Shown: positions 8,738-16,473, counted from the first letter of the stretch. The stretch: 30,569 nt of DNA from Planctomycetota bacterium (GCA_022573485.1 JACZTW010000006.1:1-30569), one strand, 5' to 3'. Numbers and translations are program-made. Notes: generated by a model not told the origin, from the sequence alone.

Positions 8738-9877
8738 ATGAGCGAAACAATGAATCCGGCTGACAAAGTTTTCCACGACATCGCTAATGATGGTGTGGCT
8801 GGGCATGAGCAGCACAAGGATGGTCCGGTCGATATCAGTGTGGTTCTGCCGTTCTGCAATGAGCGTGACAATCTGCCTGAGTTGTTGGATCGCCTTAAGC
8901 ACACCTTGCAAACGGGCGGACTTTCCTATGAACTGATTCTTGTCGACGACGGTAGTACCGATGACGGCGTGGCTTTTTTGGAGGAGCAGGCCCGTTCGGA
9001 TGAGCGGATCAAGGTTTTGGTGCTCAGTCGAAACTTCGGGCAGCACGTAGCTGCGACCGCGGGGATTGACGCCGCCGGGGGAAGCATGGTCGTATGGATG
9101 GACGCCGACCTACAGGAACGCCCGGAAGACATCCCCAGACTCGTGGCGAAGCTTCGGGAGGGTTTCGATGTCGTTTACACCCGTCGGAACTGCAGACAAG
9201 CGCCGCGGTGGAGGGCAGCGCTGAGCTACGCCTTTCTTGCAATCCTGAACCGCATGGTGGGCCTGGGTGTCTCACCCGACCGCGGCTGCATGCGAATGTT
9301 CAGCGCAAAGATGGCTGAATCCATGCGCGATCTCCGGGAACACAATCGTTTTCTGAATTATTTGATGCCTTGGGCAGGGTTTCGCAGCGCCGAAGTGGAG
9401 ATCGAAACGGACCCCCGGAGGCGGGGGCGCACCAAGTATTCCTGGGCCGGTTTGGTGAGGCTCGCCTTGACTGGCGTAACTTCGTTTTCGGTGGCGCCTC
9501 TACGGATCAGTGCCCTATGCGCGTGCGCCACAATTTTGGCTTGTGCGGTGGGTGTCGCTTGGGTATTGTACCGCTACTTCGTCCACGGGATCGGGGTCAG
9601 TGGTTGGGCGTCACTCATCATCGCCATCTTAGTGTTGCACGGTGTTCAATTCGGTGTGATTGCTATTCTGGGAGAGTACCTGGGCCTGGTCTATACGGAG
9701 ACCAAGCGCCGACCGCTTTATTTTTGCTCGCGGATGATTAACCTCACTCGACGTGGGGCGATGCCTCACAGAATCCCCGCTCCCGAGGCACTCGAAAACA
9801 GGGGACTCTCCTTCAGCGGAGAGCAGGTGCGCATAGAGGCCGCCGCCGCAGTCAACAACCAATCCGACCGCCGCTGA
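8738..9877 (+). CDS. Polyprenyl-phosphate family 2 glycosyltransferase (GtrB/ArnC/DPM1-like)
   Basis: A 379-residue protein with DISVVLPFCNERDNL at about 32-46, ELILVDDGSTDDG, SRNFGQH and the DxD-equivalent MDADLQERPEDIP (DAD at 122-124). The RRGRTKYSW block near 235 and two C-terminal transmembrane hairpins follow. This layout is that of GtrB, ArnC and dolichyl-phosphate mannose synthase. These enzymes move a sugar from a nucleotide donor to undecaprenyl phosphate at the inner face of the membrane. The ATG at 8738 gives a short N-terminal extension of about 30 residues; no strong ribosome site is seen. The C-terminal tail of about 45 residues after the last membrane segment is charged and cytosolic. 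It presumably supplies a lipid-linked sugar for the locus, possibly used by the YfhO-like protein. The link to YfhO is inference. Confidence 0.9.
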   Translation: MSETMNPADKVFHDIANDGVAGHEQHKDGPVDISVVLPFCNERDNLPELLDRLKHTLQTGGLSYELILVDDGSTDDGVAFLEEQARSDERIKVLVLSRNFGQHVAATAGIDAAGGSMVVWMDADLQERPEDIPRLVAKLREGFDVVYTRRNCRQAPRWRAALSYAFLAILNRMVGLGVSPDRGCMRMFSAKMAESMRDLREHNRFLNYLMPWAGFRSAEVEIETDPRRRGRTKYSWAGLVRLALTGVTSFSVAPLRISALCACATILACAVGVAWVLYRYFVHGIGVSGWASLIIAILVLHGVQFGVIAILGEYLGLVYTETKRRPLYFCSRMINLTRRGAMPHRIPAPEALENRGLSFSGEQVRIEAAAAVNNQSDRR

Positions 9878-9891
9878 TGTGGTCCTTGGGT

Positions 9892-9966
9892 CTCCGCCCC
9901 AAACCCCGCCGGGGACTCTGCCCCTGGACCCCGGCTTCTGCCCCTCCACGGAAAGAGGGGCGCCGG
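9892..9966. repeat. REP-like palindromic intergenic element, possible terminator
   Basis: Directly after the glycosyltransferase stop lies a C-rich stretch with a CCCC-GCC-GGGG hairpin (9904-9914). A nested stem follows: GCCCCTC at 9940-9946 pairs with GAGGGGC at 9955-9961, and the outer CCGGC/GCCGG pairs around it. The phrase around 'gggtctccgccccaaacccc' followed by 'ggggactctgcccctggacc' resembles an intergenic element I know from many GC-rich genomes. There is no T-run, so termination would be Rho-assisted at best. Confidence 0.55.
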
Positions 9967-10326
9967 AACTGGAAACTGAGGATATGACTCTCATAACGGC
10001 TGGTACATAAAATGGGGGCAGGTCAGCATCACGCGTTGGACCACGGGAAGGTGCGATCTTATCGGACCACAGAACCACCGAAGAGGTCAGCGCGACTGAT
10101 TGAGAAGCCGAGACTTATTCAGGTTTGCTTCCTGCCGGGACGACTGTTTATGGGACGATTGGGTCCGGTCGTTCGGCCGCTGAAGCTTCCTAGAGCTTAT
10201 GCATTGACTCGCGAATCCATCGCGCTAGAGTCCTAAAAGGGTGCTCGCCTTATTCAGGCACATCTATTTCGCCGTGTTGGAACAAATCCGTGGTTATTTT
10301 GCAAATTCTTGTATGGGGAAGAATGC
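9967..10326. other. Intergenic region, 360 bp
   Basis: No coding frame here has recognisable protein features. A 74-codon frame at 10012-10236 has an implausible Arg/Leu-rich composition. The region must hold the promoter of the Wzz/BY-kinase-like gene, but no consensus pair stands out. The 80 bases just before that gene are clearly more AT-rich than the surroundings. Confidence 0.45.
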
Positions 10327-12387
10327 ATGCAGAATCAACGCAGCCCGGTGCGCTACGATCGATTGACCGCCGCAATCCAAGTCACCGCTCAGGCCGCGCC
10401 CTCCCTCACATCGCACATTACGACCCGACCTCGGTGGTGGCGAACGATGATGCTCGTTTCCGTACTGATGTCGACAATTCTCGTCACCGGCATCCAGCTG
10501 ACGATCCGCCCAACGTATAAGGTAACCGCCAGGCTCGAGGTCAATTCGGGTAGCCGATCCGGAGTTTCAGCCGGCGGTAGTACTTGGATCCAACAACAGC
10601 AGCATGTCGCCGCGGAATTTAAGAATCTTGCCAGCAGCACCCTCTTGAACGAAGTCTTGAGCGATCCGTCGCTCCAAGCTTTTGTCCGCGCCGGCGGGGC
10701 CACTTCATTTCCAGCTCATGTCACCTACGACTTGACGGTCACGCCGCTTGATGGAACGCAGTTGATCGAAGTAGCCTTGGTAGGCGATCACGCCGACTAC
10801 CTCAGCAGCTTTGTTAATGCGATGGTGCAGGCGTACCTCCGCCACCGTGAGAATCAGGTCCAATCGCGGCAAGCGCAGATCCTCAAGGGGTTAGTCCATG
10901 AACAGGAGCGGTTTCAAGAGAAGCTCGCCGCTAACGCGGCAGACTACGAGCGGTCTCGGATGGCTTCGCGCGGGAGGGTGGAGCTTTCATCGAAGGCCAT
11001 CGACCGCCGCATTGAGACCCTGCGCCAGGAGTTGCCTGAACTGAAACGGAACAAGGCGCTGGCATCGGCACGACTCAGTGCTTTGAGCACCGTCCGTGAA
11101 GATGACGGGGCCATCGGTGGTGAACTGATGGACCTGGAAGAGTTCTTCTCTCGTGATCAACAACTGAGCGCCCTTCGACAGGAACTCGAACAGGTTGAGG
11201 GCCAGCTTCTGCAGGATGAACGTGCGGGCCGGCTGCCCGGCCATCCGGATGTTCGCTTGAACCTCGAGCGAAGGGTAGCTCTTCAGCAGCGCATCCCTCG
11301 TCGCAAGAACGAACTGCGTCGGCCTTATGTTGAGGCCGCCGGTCAAGAGATTCAAACTAAATTGGGAAACATCGACGTCGCCATGGCGGTCGTTGGCCGT
11401 GACCTGGACAGGCTCGCCCAACAACGTGCGCCAGCGATGGAGCAGGAACAATTACTGCAGAGAATTCGAAGCGAGCAGCAGCATAACCAGCAGGAGCTGA
11501 GCATGATCCGGCAAGAAATCCGCGATGCCAAGCTGCAATACAGGAATGAGCTGCGTGTTTTTGCCCACTCAAGGGCAGTAGCACCACCGTCACCAAACGT
11601 CGATCCTCGCCCTCTCTATTCATTGGGCGCTCTGCTGCTAAGCATCGCAACGGGTGCTGGCATAGCCTTGGTTCGCGCTCGCCGTGCAAAGTACGGTGCG
11701 CCGGGTGAGGGAGCTTATCGACGACAGGCCGACATTTTCGTGGGTAGCCAAGAAATGCCGGAGGATCGGGCACTGCCGGGCGGCATCTATCGGCAGGACT
11801 TGACATCAACATCTACTGGTTCCCATCTCGCACTTGCTGCGGCTCGGACAACCACTCAAAGTCGATTGATCACAAGTCCGCTGGACGACGGCGGCAGTTC
11901 AGCCGTTGCGATCGACATCGCCCGCAATTTGTCATCAACGGGTCGCCGCGTGCTTCTCATTGATGCCTCGACACACTGCAGCGAAATAACGCGTACAATG
12001 CAACTCGTCGATCGTCCCGGCCTGGGCGAGTTATCGTCGGGCCGGGTGTCGATCCCGCAAGCCATCTACAGAACTGACATCTGGAACTTGGACATCCTCC
12101 CCGCAGGGACAAGGACTACCTGGCGAGTCGAGGTGTCTCCCATTTCCCGAATCGCCGACCTTGTGGAATCGGTTTTCCAATACTACGAGGAAGTTGTGCT
12201 TAATGCCCCACCCGTGTTCATCTCCGACACCATTATCCCCCTGGTCAACATAGTCGATGAGGTGCTCGTGGTATGTAGGCCTGGCCGCGACGGCGAGGAC
12301 CGAGCCCGGCTGGCTTGGCAGTTCCTCTCGGCAAATGGCAAGGCTCGCGTGAGAATCGTCCCACACCTAGACAAGACGGCCGATTAG
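10327..12387 (+). CDS. Wzz/BY-kinase-like chain-length regulator with degenerate P-loop
   Basis: A 686-residue inner-membrane protein. TM1 is at about 40-59, a Wzz-type periplasmic domain starts with IRPTYKVTARLEV, a long coiled coil rich in Glu/Gln/Arg spans about 190-415, and TM2 is at about 429-449. A cytoplasmic domain aligned to BY-kinase/CpsD ATPases follows (SRLITSPL..., VAIDIARNLSSTGRRVLLIDAS). In CpsD-type kinases the Walker A is GxGKST. Here it is SPLDDGGSSA (11875-11904), so the Lys is Ser and the following Ser/Thr is shifted. The Walker A' Asp (LLIDAS) remains, and there is no C-terminal tyrosine cluster. The protein probably sets polysaccharide length without kinase activity. ATG 10327 has GGGGAAG 6 bases upstream. 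It is convergent with the DUF5989 gene. Confidence 0.88.
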   Translation: MQNQRSPVRYDRLTAAIQVTAQAAPSLTSHITTRPRWWRTMMLVSVLMSTILVTGIQLTIRPTYKVTARLEVNSGSRSGVSAGGSTWIQQQQHVAAEFKNLASSTLLNEVLSDPSLQAFVRAGGATSFPAHVTYDLTVTPLDGTQLIEVALVGDHADYLSSFVNAMVQAYLRHRENQVQSRQAQILKGLVHEQERFQEKLAANAADYERSRMASRGRVELSSKAIDRRIETLRQELPELKRNKALASARLSALSTVREDDGAIGGELMDLEEFFSRDQQLSALRQELEQVEGQLLQDERAGRLPGHPDVRLNLERRVALQQRIPRRKNELRRPYVEAAGQEIQTKLGNIDVAMAVVGRDLDRLAQQRAPAMEQEQLLQRIRSEQQHNQQELSMIRQEIRDAKLQYRNELRVFAHSRAVAPPSPNVDPRPLYSLGALLLSIATGAGIALVRARRAKYGAPGEGAYRRQADIFVGSQEMPEDRALPGGIYRQDLTSTSTGSHLALAAARTTTQSRLITSPLDDGGSSAVAIDIARNLSSTGRRVLLIDASTHCSEITRTMQLVDRPGLGELSSGRVSIPQAIYRTDIWNLDILPAGTRTTWRVEVSPISRIADLVESVFQYYEEVVLNAPPVFISDTIIPLVNIVDEVLVVCRPGRDGEDRARLAWQFLSANGKARVRIVPHLDKTAD

Positions 12388-12423
12388 CCCGGATATTGCA
12401 TGGTAAAGAAATGGGTCGGGAGT

Positions 12424-12453
12424 GCTCTGCGCTCTCCGCGGTCTCTGCGGTTA
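12424..12453. repeat. Degenerate 'ctctgcg' intergenic repeat
   Basis: Three imperfect tandem units (ctctgcg, ctctccgcg, gtctctgcg) lie between the convergent Wzz-like and DUF5989 genes. The phrase is a common intergenic filler in many bacterial genomes, known to me as a dispersed element. It has no coding meaning here. Confidence 0.5.
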
Positions 12454-12463
12454 GATATTCGTG

Positions 12464-12676
12464 CTAAAACAAGGTATAGGTGAACGGCGCCGCCGCCCCG
12501 CCGCCGGCGGCGACCAGCACGCCGACCGCCACGAGCGCCGCCACAATCGGCGCCAACCACCACTTCTTGTTGTGTTTGAGGAAGTCGACGAACTCCGTGA
12601 GCAGCGAGGTGCGGGCCAGGTTGCTCTGCTGCGAGAATTGCTGTGTCTCTTTTGCCGATGTTGTGTCCGTGCTCAT
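12464..12676 (-). CDS. DUF5989 family small membrane protein
   Basis: A 70-residue protein with a polar N-terminus, then SLLTEFVDFLKHNKKWWLAPI, one transmembrane helix rich in Ala/Val/Gly, and a terminal APFTYTLF. The FLK...KKWWL entry into a single helix and the C-terminal APF-YTLF tail are diagnostic of DUF5989. GAGGAA sits 5 bases before ATG 12676. It follows the SxtJ-family gene by 20 bases. DUF5989 proteins recur beside carbamoyltransferase and SxtJ genes, and their function is unknown. A role as a small membrane subunit of that set is inferred from gene order only. Confidence 0.88.
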   Translation of the reverse strand: MSTDTTSAKETQQFSQQSNLARTSLLTEFVDFLKHNKKWWLAPIVAALVAVGVLVAAGGGAAAPFTYTLF

Positions 12677-12696
12677 TTCGGTTCCTCATTCGATTG

Positions 12697-13107
12697 CTAG
12701 AACTGCTTGAAGTATCGATCCGGCGAATTCGCCGTTGGGTAAGGCTGCCAGTAGGATTCTGATTGCCGGTCGAAGCGTCGCTCGAGGGCGTCGCGGCCGA
12801 TGAGCTTGAAGACCAGGCCCATCGGCGTGATCAGCAGGTAGTACACCGCCGCCAGCACCGTGTGCGAAACCACGAAGCCGATCGGGTACGCTGCGACGCT
12901 CATGGCGACATACACGTAGCGCACGGACGGCGTGTGGATCATGCTCAGCAGCCACACCACTATTCCAAGCCCAGCGAGCACCACGGCGAGCGTCGGCATC
13001 TGCCAAACCCAGTAAGCGACGGCCCCCACGCCGGGAAAGCCGAGCAGGCCGATCAGGGCAAACTGTTTGAGCGTCTTGTTGTCCGGTGTCCAATTTAGTT
13101 CAATCAT
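12697..13107 (-). CDS. SxtJ family membrane protein
   Basis: The 136-residue protein begins with a short polar segment (IELNWTPDNKTLKQFA), has two tightly spaced helices (ALIGLLGFPGVGAVAYWVW and LAVVLAGLGIVVWLLSMI), a third hydrophobic region (YVAMSVAAYPIGFVVSHTVLAAVYYLLITPMGL), and a cytosolic tail with DALERRFD and SYWQP. This matches the SxtJ family, named from the saxitoxin cluster but common in exopolysaccharide and antibiotic loci. It lies between carbamoyltransferase and DUF5989 genes, the usual order of the set. GAGAAG precedes ATG 13107 by only 2 bases. Its biochemical role is unknown. It may anchor the carbamoyltransferase to the membrane, which is inference. Confidence 0.87.
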   Translation of the reverse strand: MIELNWTPDNKTLKQFALIGLLGFPGVGAVAYWVWQMPTLAVVLAGLGIVVWLLSMIHTPSVRYVYVAMSVAAYPIGFVVSHTVLAAVYYLLITPMGLVFKLIGRDALERRFDRQSESYWQPYPTANSPDRYFKQF

Positions 13108-13141
13108 AGCTTCTCACTCAGACGACGTTGACGACTGCTCG

Positions 13142-13183
13142 GGTGGCATGGGCATCCCGGCGCGCCGGGATGCCCATGCCACC
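13142..13183. repeat. Perfect 42-bp palindrome (21-bp arms)
   Basis: The left arm begins GGTGGCATGGGCATCCCGG and the right arm is its exact reverse complement, with no loop. It lies between the carbamoyltransferase stop (13246) and the SxtJ-family start (13107). As RNA it would form a very stable hairpin. There is no T-tract, so it may act as an RNA-stability or attenuation element, or be a mobile REP/MITE-like repeat. Confidence 0.8.
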
Positions 13184-13188
13184 TACCC

Positions 13189-13219
13189 GCGCGAGGCCTC
13201 GCGCAGACTAAAGTCTGCG
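13189..13219. repeat. Two further adjacent palindromes
   Basis: A perfect 16-bp palindrome GCGCGAGGCCTCGCGC (13189-13204) is followed, overlapping by 3 bases, by an 8-bp inverted repeat CGCAGACT-AA-AGTCTGCG (13202-13219). The second motif resembles a REP-type element I know from Acidobacteria and Planctomycetes. With the 42-bp palindrome it makes a three-hairpin cassette. Confidence 0.75.
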
Positions 13220-13245
13220 GCTCCTTGGGTGTTTTCCGACAGCGC

Positions 13246-15093
13246 TCAATCCAATGCGAACTCCGCCAAATACTCATCACACTCGTGGCACTCGTGTTCC
13301 TTCGCGTCCGGCTGATCGGTCTTGAGCAGCAGGACATCTCCCAACACCAGGGCGTCCATATTCGTGTTCATGAAACAACGATAGGCATGTTCCGGCTCGC
13401 ACACGATCGGCTCGCCGCGGACGTTGAAGCTCGTGTTGACGATCACCGGGCAGCCGGTCTTGTCGTAGAAGTCTTTCATAAGACGATAAAACCGTCCGTG
13501 CCGCTCGGCATCGACCGTTTGCACGCGGGCCGAGTAGTCCACGTGCGTGATCGCCGGCACCACCGAGCGCTTGACCTTCAATAGACGGTCTACGCCTTTC
13601 AATTCGCTGAGTTCGCCGTTGAGCTTGTGCCGTTTGTCTTCCTGGAGGTTGGCCACCAGCAGCATGTAGGGACTGTCTTCCTGCTCGCGCATCTTGAAAT
13701 AGGTGTGCACGTGCTCGCGCAGGACGCACGGTGCGAAAGGTCGGAAGGATTCGCGGAACTTGATCTTGAGGTTCATCACCGACTGCATCTTCTCGCTGCG
13801 GGCGTCGCCGATGATGCTCCGCGCACCCAGCGCCCGCGGGCCGAATTCCATCCGGCCGTTGAACCAGCCGATGATCTTCTCTTCCGTCATCAGTTGCGTT
13901 ACGCGGCCCAGCAGCTCGGGTTCGTTCTCGATGAAGTCGTAATGTGCCCCGACGGCGTCCAGAAACTCTCGAATTTGCTCATTTGAGAATCGCGGACCCA
14001 GCAGCGAGGCTTTCTGCGAATCGATTTGCCCGGTTTCGCGCGGATTATCCAGCAATTGATACCAAATCAAGAGTGCCGTCCCGAGCGCCCCGCCGGCGTC
14101 ACCGGCTGCCGGCTGGATCCAGATGTTCTCGAAAGGCCCCTCGCGCAACACGCGCCCGTTGGCCACGCAGTTCAATGCCACGCCGCCCGCCAGTACCAGA
14201 TTGGGCAGCTTGGTCTCGCGATGCACATGACGGGCCATACGCAGCACGATGTCTTCGGTGACTTCCTGGATCGAAGCGGCGATGTCCATGTAGAACTGCG
14301 TCAATTCCGACTCCGCGCGGCGCGGCGGAGCGCCGAACAAGTCATGGAACTTCCGCGAGGTCATGGTCAGGCCTTGGCAGTAGTTGAAGCAGCGCATGTC
14401 CATGCGGAACGAGCCGTCTTCCTTCAAATCCAAAAGTTGCTCGCGAATCTTGTCCGCGTAGATCGGCTCGCCATAGGGCGCCAAGCCCATCAGCTTGTAC
14501 TCGCCGGAATTGACCTTGAAGCCGCAGTAGTACGTGAACGCGGAGTACAGCAGGCCCAGCGAGTGCGGGAAGCGGAGTTCGTGCGTGATCGTGATGCGGT
14601 TGCCGCGCCCCACGCCGCAGGTCGCGGTGGCCCACTCGCCCACGCCGTCGATGGTCAAGATGGCGGCTTCGTCGAACGGCGAGGGAAAGAATGCGCTGGC
14701 GGCGTGCGATTCGTGATGATCGGGGAATACGAAACGCTTGCGGTACTTTCCGCCCAAGCCGCGATCCATTTCGCGCGGCAGGTGTAGCTTTTGCCGAAGC
14801 CACAACGGCATGGCCTTGCAGAACGACAGAAACCCGCGCGGGGCGTAGGCCAGATAGGTTTCCAGCAAGCGCTCGAACTTCATCAACGGCTTGTCGTAAA
14901 AGCCGACGTAGTCGAGATCCTGCGGCCCGATGCCGGCCTCGCTCAGGCAATAGTCGATGGCGTGCTGGGGGAAATCAGAGTCGTGTTTCTTGCGCGTGAA
15001 GCGCTCTTCCTGAGCGGCGGCGATGATTTCGCCGTCTTTGATCAGCGCGGCGGCGCTGTCGTGATAGAAAGCGGATATTCCCAGAATGTACAC
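13246..15093 (-). CDS. Carbamoyltransferase (NodU/CmcH/SxtI family)
   Basis: A 615-residue protein, the usual length for the family. The N-terminal Kae1-like domain has ILGISAFYHDSAAALI (His11, Asp12), EERFTRKKHDSDFP and the metal-binding HHESHAASAF (His126, 127, 130). It also has TIDGVGEWATAT and LAGGVALNCVANG. The C-terminal YrdC-like domain has GRMEFGPRALGARSI and CPVIVNTSFNVRGEPIV. These enzymes make carbamoyl-adenylate from carbamoyl phosphate and ATP and pass the carbamoyl group to a hydroxyl. The start is GTG 15093: GGGAGA lies 6 bases upstream and the conserved YILGISAF follows immediately. The longer frame to 15135 adds an unconserved Arg-rich tag. It is the first gene of a three-gene leftward set. 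The acceptor may be a secreted glycan (inference). Confidence 0.93.
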   Translation of the reverse strand: MYILGISAFYHDSAAALIKDGEIIAAAQEERFTRKKHDSDFPQHAIDYCLSEAGIGPQDLDYVGFYDKPLMKFERLLETYLAYAPRGFLSFCKAMPLWLRQKLHLPREMDRGLGGKYRKRFVFPDHHESHAASAFFPSPFDEAAILTIDGVGEWATATCGVGRGNRITITHELRFPHSLGLLYSAFTYYCGFKVNSGEYKLMGLAPYGEPIYADKIREQLLDLKEDGSFRMDMRCFNYCQGLTMTSRKFHDLFGAPPRRAESELTQFYMDIAASIQEVTEDIVLRMARHVHRETKLPNLVLAGGVALNCVANGRVLREGPFENIWIQPAAGDAGGALGTALLIWYQLLDNPRETGQIDSQKASLLGPRFSNEQIREFLDAVGAHYDFIENEPELLGRVTQLMTEEKIIGWFNGRMEFGPRALGARSIIGDARSEKMQSVMNLKIKFRESFRPFAPCVLREHVHTYFKMREQEDSPYMLLVANLQEDKRHKLNGELSELKGVDRLLKVKRSVVPAITHVDYSARVQTVDAERHGRFYRLMKDFYDKTGCPVIVNTSFNVRGEPIVCEPEHAYRCFMNTNMDALVLGDVLLLKTDQPDAKEHECHECDEYLAEFALD

Positions 15094-15791
15094 GCCACGT
15101 CTCCCGATCAGCCAACGTCCTAATACAAAGCGCACCGTACATAGAAGTAACGGAAGGGCGGGCTCGCTTCTGAATCAAGCCATCCGCCGGTTCCGATAAT
15201 CCCGCCCCGTTTGTCGTCCCCGAGGCTCCGCCCCAGCGGACGCTTGCGATCACCAGTGGCACACACGGCCATCCAGCAGGGCCACTCGGCCCGCCGCATC
15301 CTACACCTCTGCGCCGATCATCCTCCGATTGAGGCAACCCCCGGCCTTTCTCTCTCGCCTCGTTGACCTTGCGGCGAAATGGCTTTGTTCGGCCAATGGG
15401 CTTTTCGCCAGCTCCGGCTCTTCACTCTTCACGATTCACTCTTCACTTTGCTGCTTCCACGCACACCACACTGCAATCGCGCTCGGCGCACAACGCAACC
15501 GCCGAGGCCTCAACCCATGTTCATTACTTGCCAGGCGCGCTATGGCCGGCCCACACGTTGGCGATCACAGGCCACCAGCAGCCGAGCGGCTTGATCAGTA
15601 CGATTTGCGTGTTCGCCGAGCTATTCGAACTATAGTGGGAGCAAGAAAAAGTGCATGTCCCCCGAATTGTCCTCCGTTACACTTGATCGGCCGCACATGG
15701 TTGCACTCTGTAGCATGGAGCAGTGCCGTAATCGTTTATGCCATACCGCCGTTGGGGACATAATATTTCTGTCATCGAAAGGAGACGGCTG
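15094..15791. other. Long intergenic region, 698 bp
   Basis: This divergent gap separates the carbamoyltransferase and the small secreted protein. The frames inside it (up to 144 codons at 15329-15763) have skewed composition and no recognisable domain. It contains tandem 'cttcactcttcacgattcac' like text (15418-15450), a half copy of the dispersed element described at 16235 (15499-15550), and a TATAGT hexamer at 15631-15636 without a properly spaced -35. I see no RNA gene. Confidence 0.5.
15499..15550. repeat. Half copy (right half) of the dispersed element
   Basis: The text ACCGCCGAGGCCTC-AACC followed by CATGTTCATTACT and a GCGC/GCTCTATG block matches 16278-16330 with scattered substitutions. 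Confidence 0.5.
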
Positions 15792-16235
15792 ATGAAAACG
15801 ACACTATTGGGGTTTGCCGTGGTTGTTGCCGGGGTGGGGTTTGTGGCTGCCGCGGGTCCGGATGAGCAGCACGATGCGATCAAACGGGTGGCGCTCGATG
15901 ATGCCGAAGGCTGGTACGAAGCCAACCCGGAGAAAATGGAGCGGGCGCTGCACGCGGACCTAGCCAAGCGCGTGGTGCGGGTGGATCTGCGAACCAAACG
16001 CGAAAAGCTCGAACACATGAGCGCTCTGACGCTGATCCAATACACGCGCCGTCGGGCTGACAGGCCCAAGCCCGAGAAGCAACAAAAAGACGTCACCATT
16101 CTCGACGTGTACGGCAACACTGCCTGCGTCAAGCTGGTGATGAACGGCTGGATCGACTATCTGCACGTCGCCCGAATCGCCGGCCAATGGAAGATTGTCA
16201 ACGTGCTTTGGGAACTCAAGCCCGAGAACAAGTGA
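15792..16235 (+). CDS. Small secreted NTF2-like (putative lumazine-binding family) protein
   Basis: A 147-residue protein with a signal peptide (MKTTLLGFAVVVAGVGFVAAAG). A domain follows that opens with IKRVALDDAEGWYEANPEKMERALHADLAKR and ends with VYGNTACVKLVM, IDYLHVARIAGQWKIVNVLWE. The helix, the 'HADLAKRVV' entry strand and the C-terminal beta hairpin are the pattern of the Lumazine_bd_2/SnoaL-like NTF2 fold, often seen as standalone secreted proteins. AAAGGAG is 9 bases before ATG 15792. No catalytic residues can be assigned. It lies upstream of the tetraheme cytochrome but 278 bases away with that gene's own promoter, so co-transcription is not implied. Confidence 0.8.
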   Translation: MKTTLLGFAVVVAGVGFVAAAGPDEQHDAIKRVALDDAEGWYEANPEKMERALHADLAKRVVRVDLRTKREKLEHMSALTLIQYTRRRADRPKPEKQQKDVTILDVYGNTACVKLVMNGWIDYLHVARIAGQWKIVNVLWELKPENK

Positions 16236-16330
16236 TTCCCGGCGGGATCGTAGGGCGGTCGGCTGGATTTCCGTCCGCCGCCGAGGCCTCCAACCATGTT
16301 TATTACTCCGCAGACGCTCTATGACCAGCC
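16235..16330. repeat. Composite copy of a dispersed ~95-bp element
   Basis: The left half (ATTCCCGGCGGGATC... to CCGCCGCCGA, 16235-16284) matches 24400-24449, with the first 14 to 15 bases identical and about 24 of the last 30 identical. The right half (CCGCCGAGGCCTC... ATGTTTATTACT) matches 15499-15550. The other two copies are therefore half elements. The element begins directly at the stop codon of the NTF2-like gene. Confidence 0.6.
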
Positions 16331-16443
16331 CGGATTTCAGCGATCATGGATCGGCAGTAAATGGGAGTCTTGAGGGTCAAAGCCCGAGCCGGCTGTGCCA
16401 GCGTACCAGGAATGGGGGAAAGGTCAGGAGTTGGTGCGCCCTC

Positions 16444-16473
16444 TTGCAACTGACGTGTTGTTCTGGTTATAGT
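16444..16473 (+). promoter_or_regulatory. Putative sigma-70 type promoter of the tetraheme cytochrome gene
   Basis: TTGCAA at 16444-16449 (4 of 6 to consensus) is separated by 18 bases from TATAGT at 16468-16473 (5 of 6). Transcription would begin near 16480, about 34 bases before ATG 16514. This is a reasonable leader length. Confidence 0.5.

Noticed and set aside
10012..10236. 74-codon plus-strand gene between the glycosyltransferase and the Wzz-like gene
   Set aside because: No ribosome site, no domain and implausible composition; better read as non-coding.
12464..15093. Saxitoxin-like biosynthesis cluster
   Set aside because: Only the carbamoyltransferase and SxtJ family names link it to saxitoxin. 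No sxtA-type polyketide or amidinotransferase gene is present and the set is common in unrelated loci.
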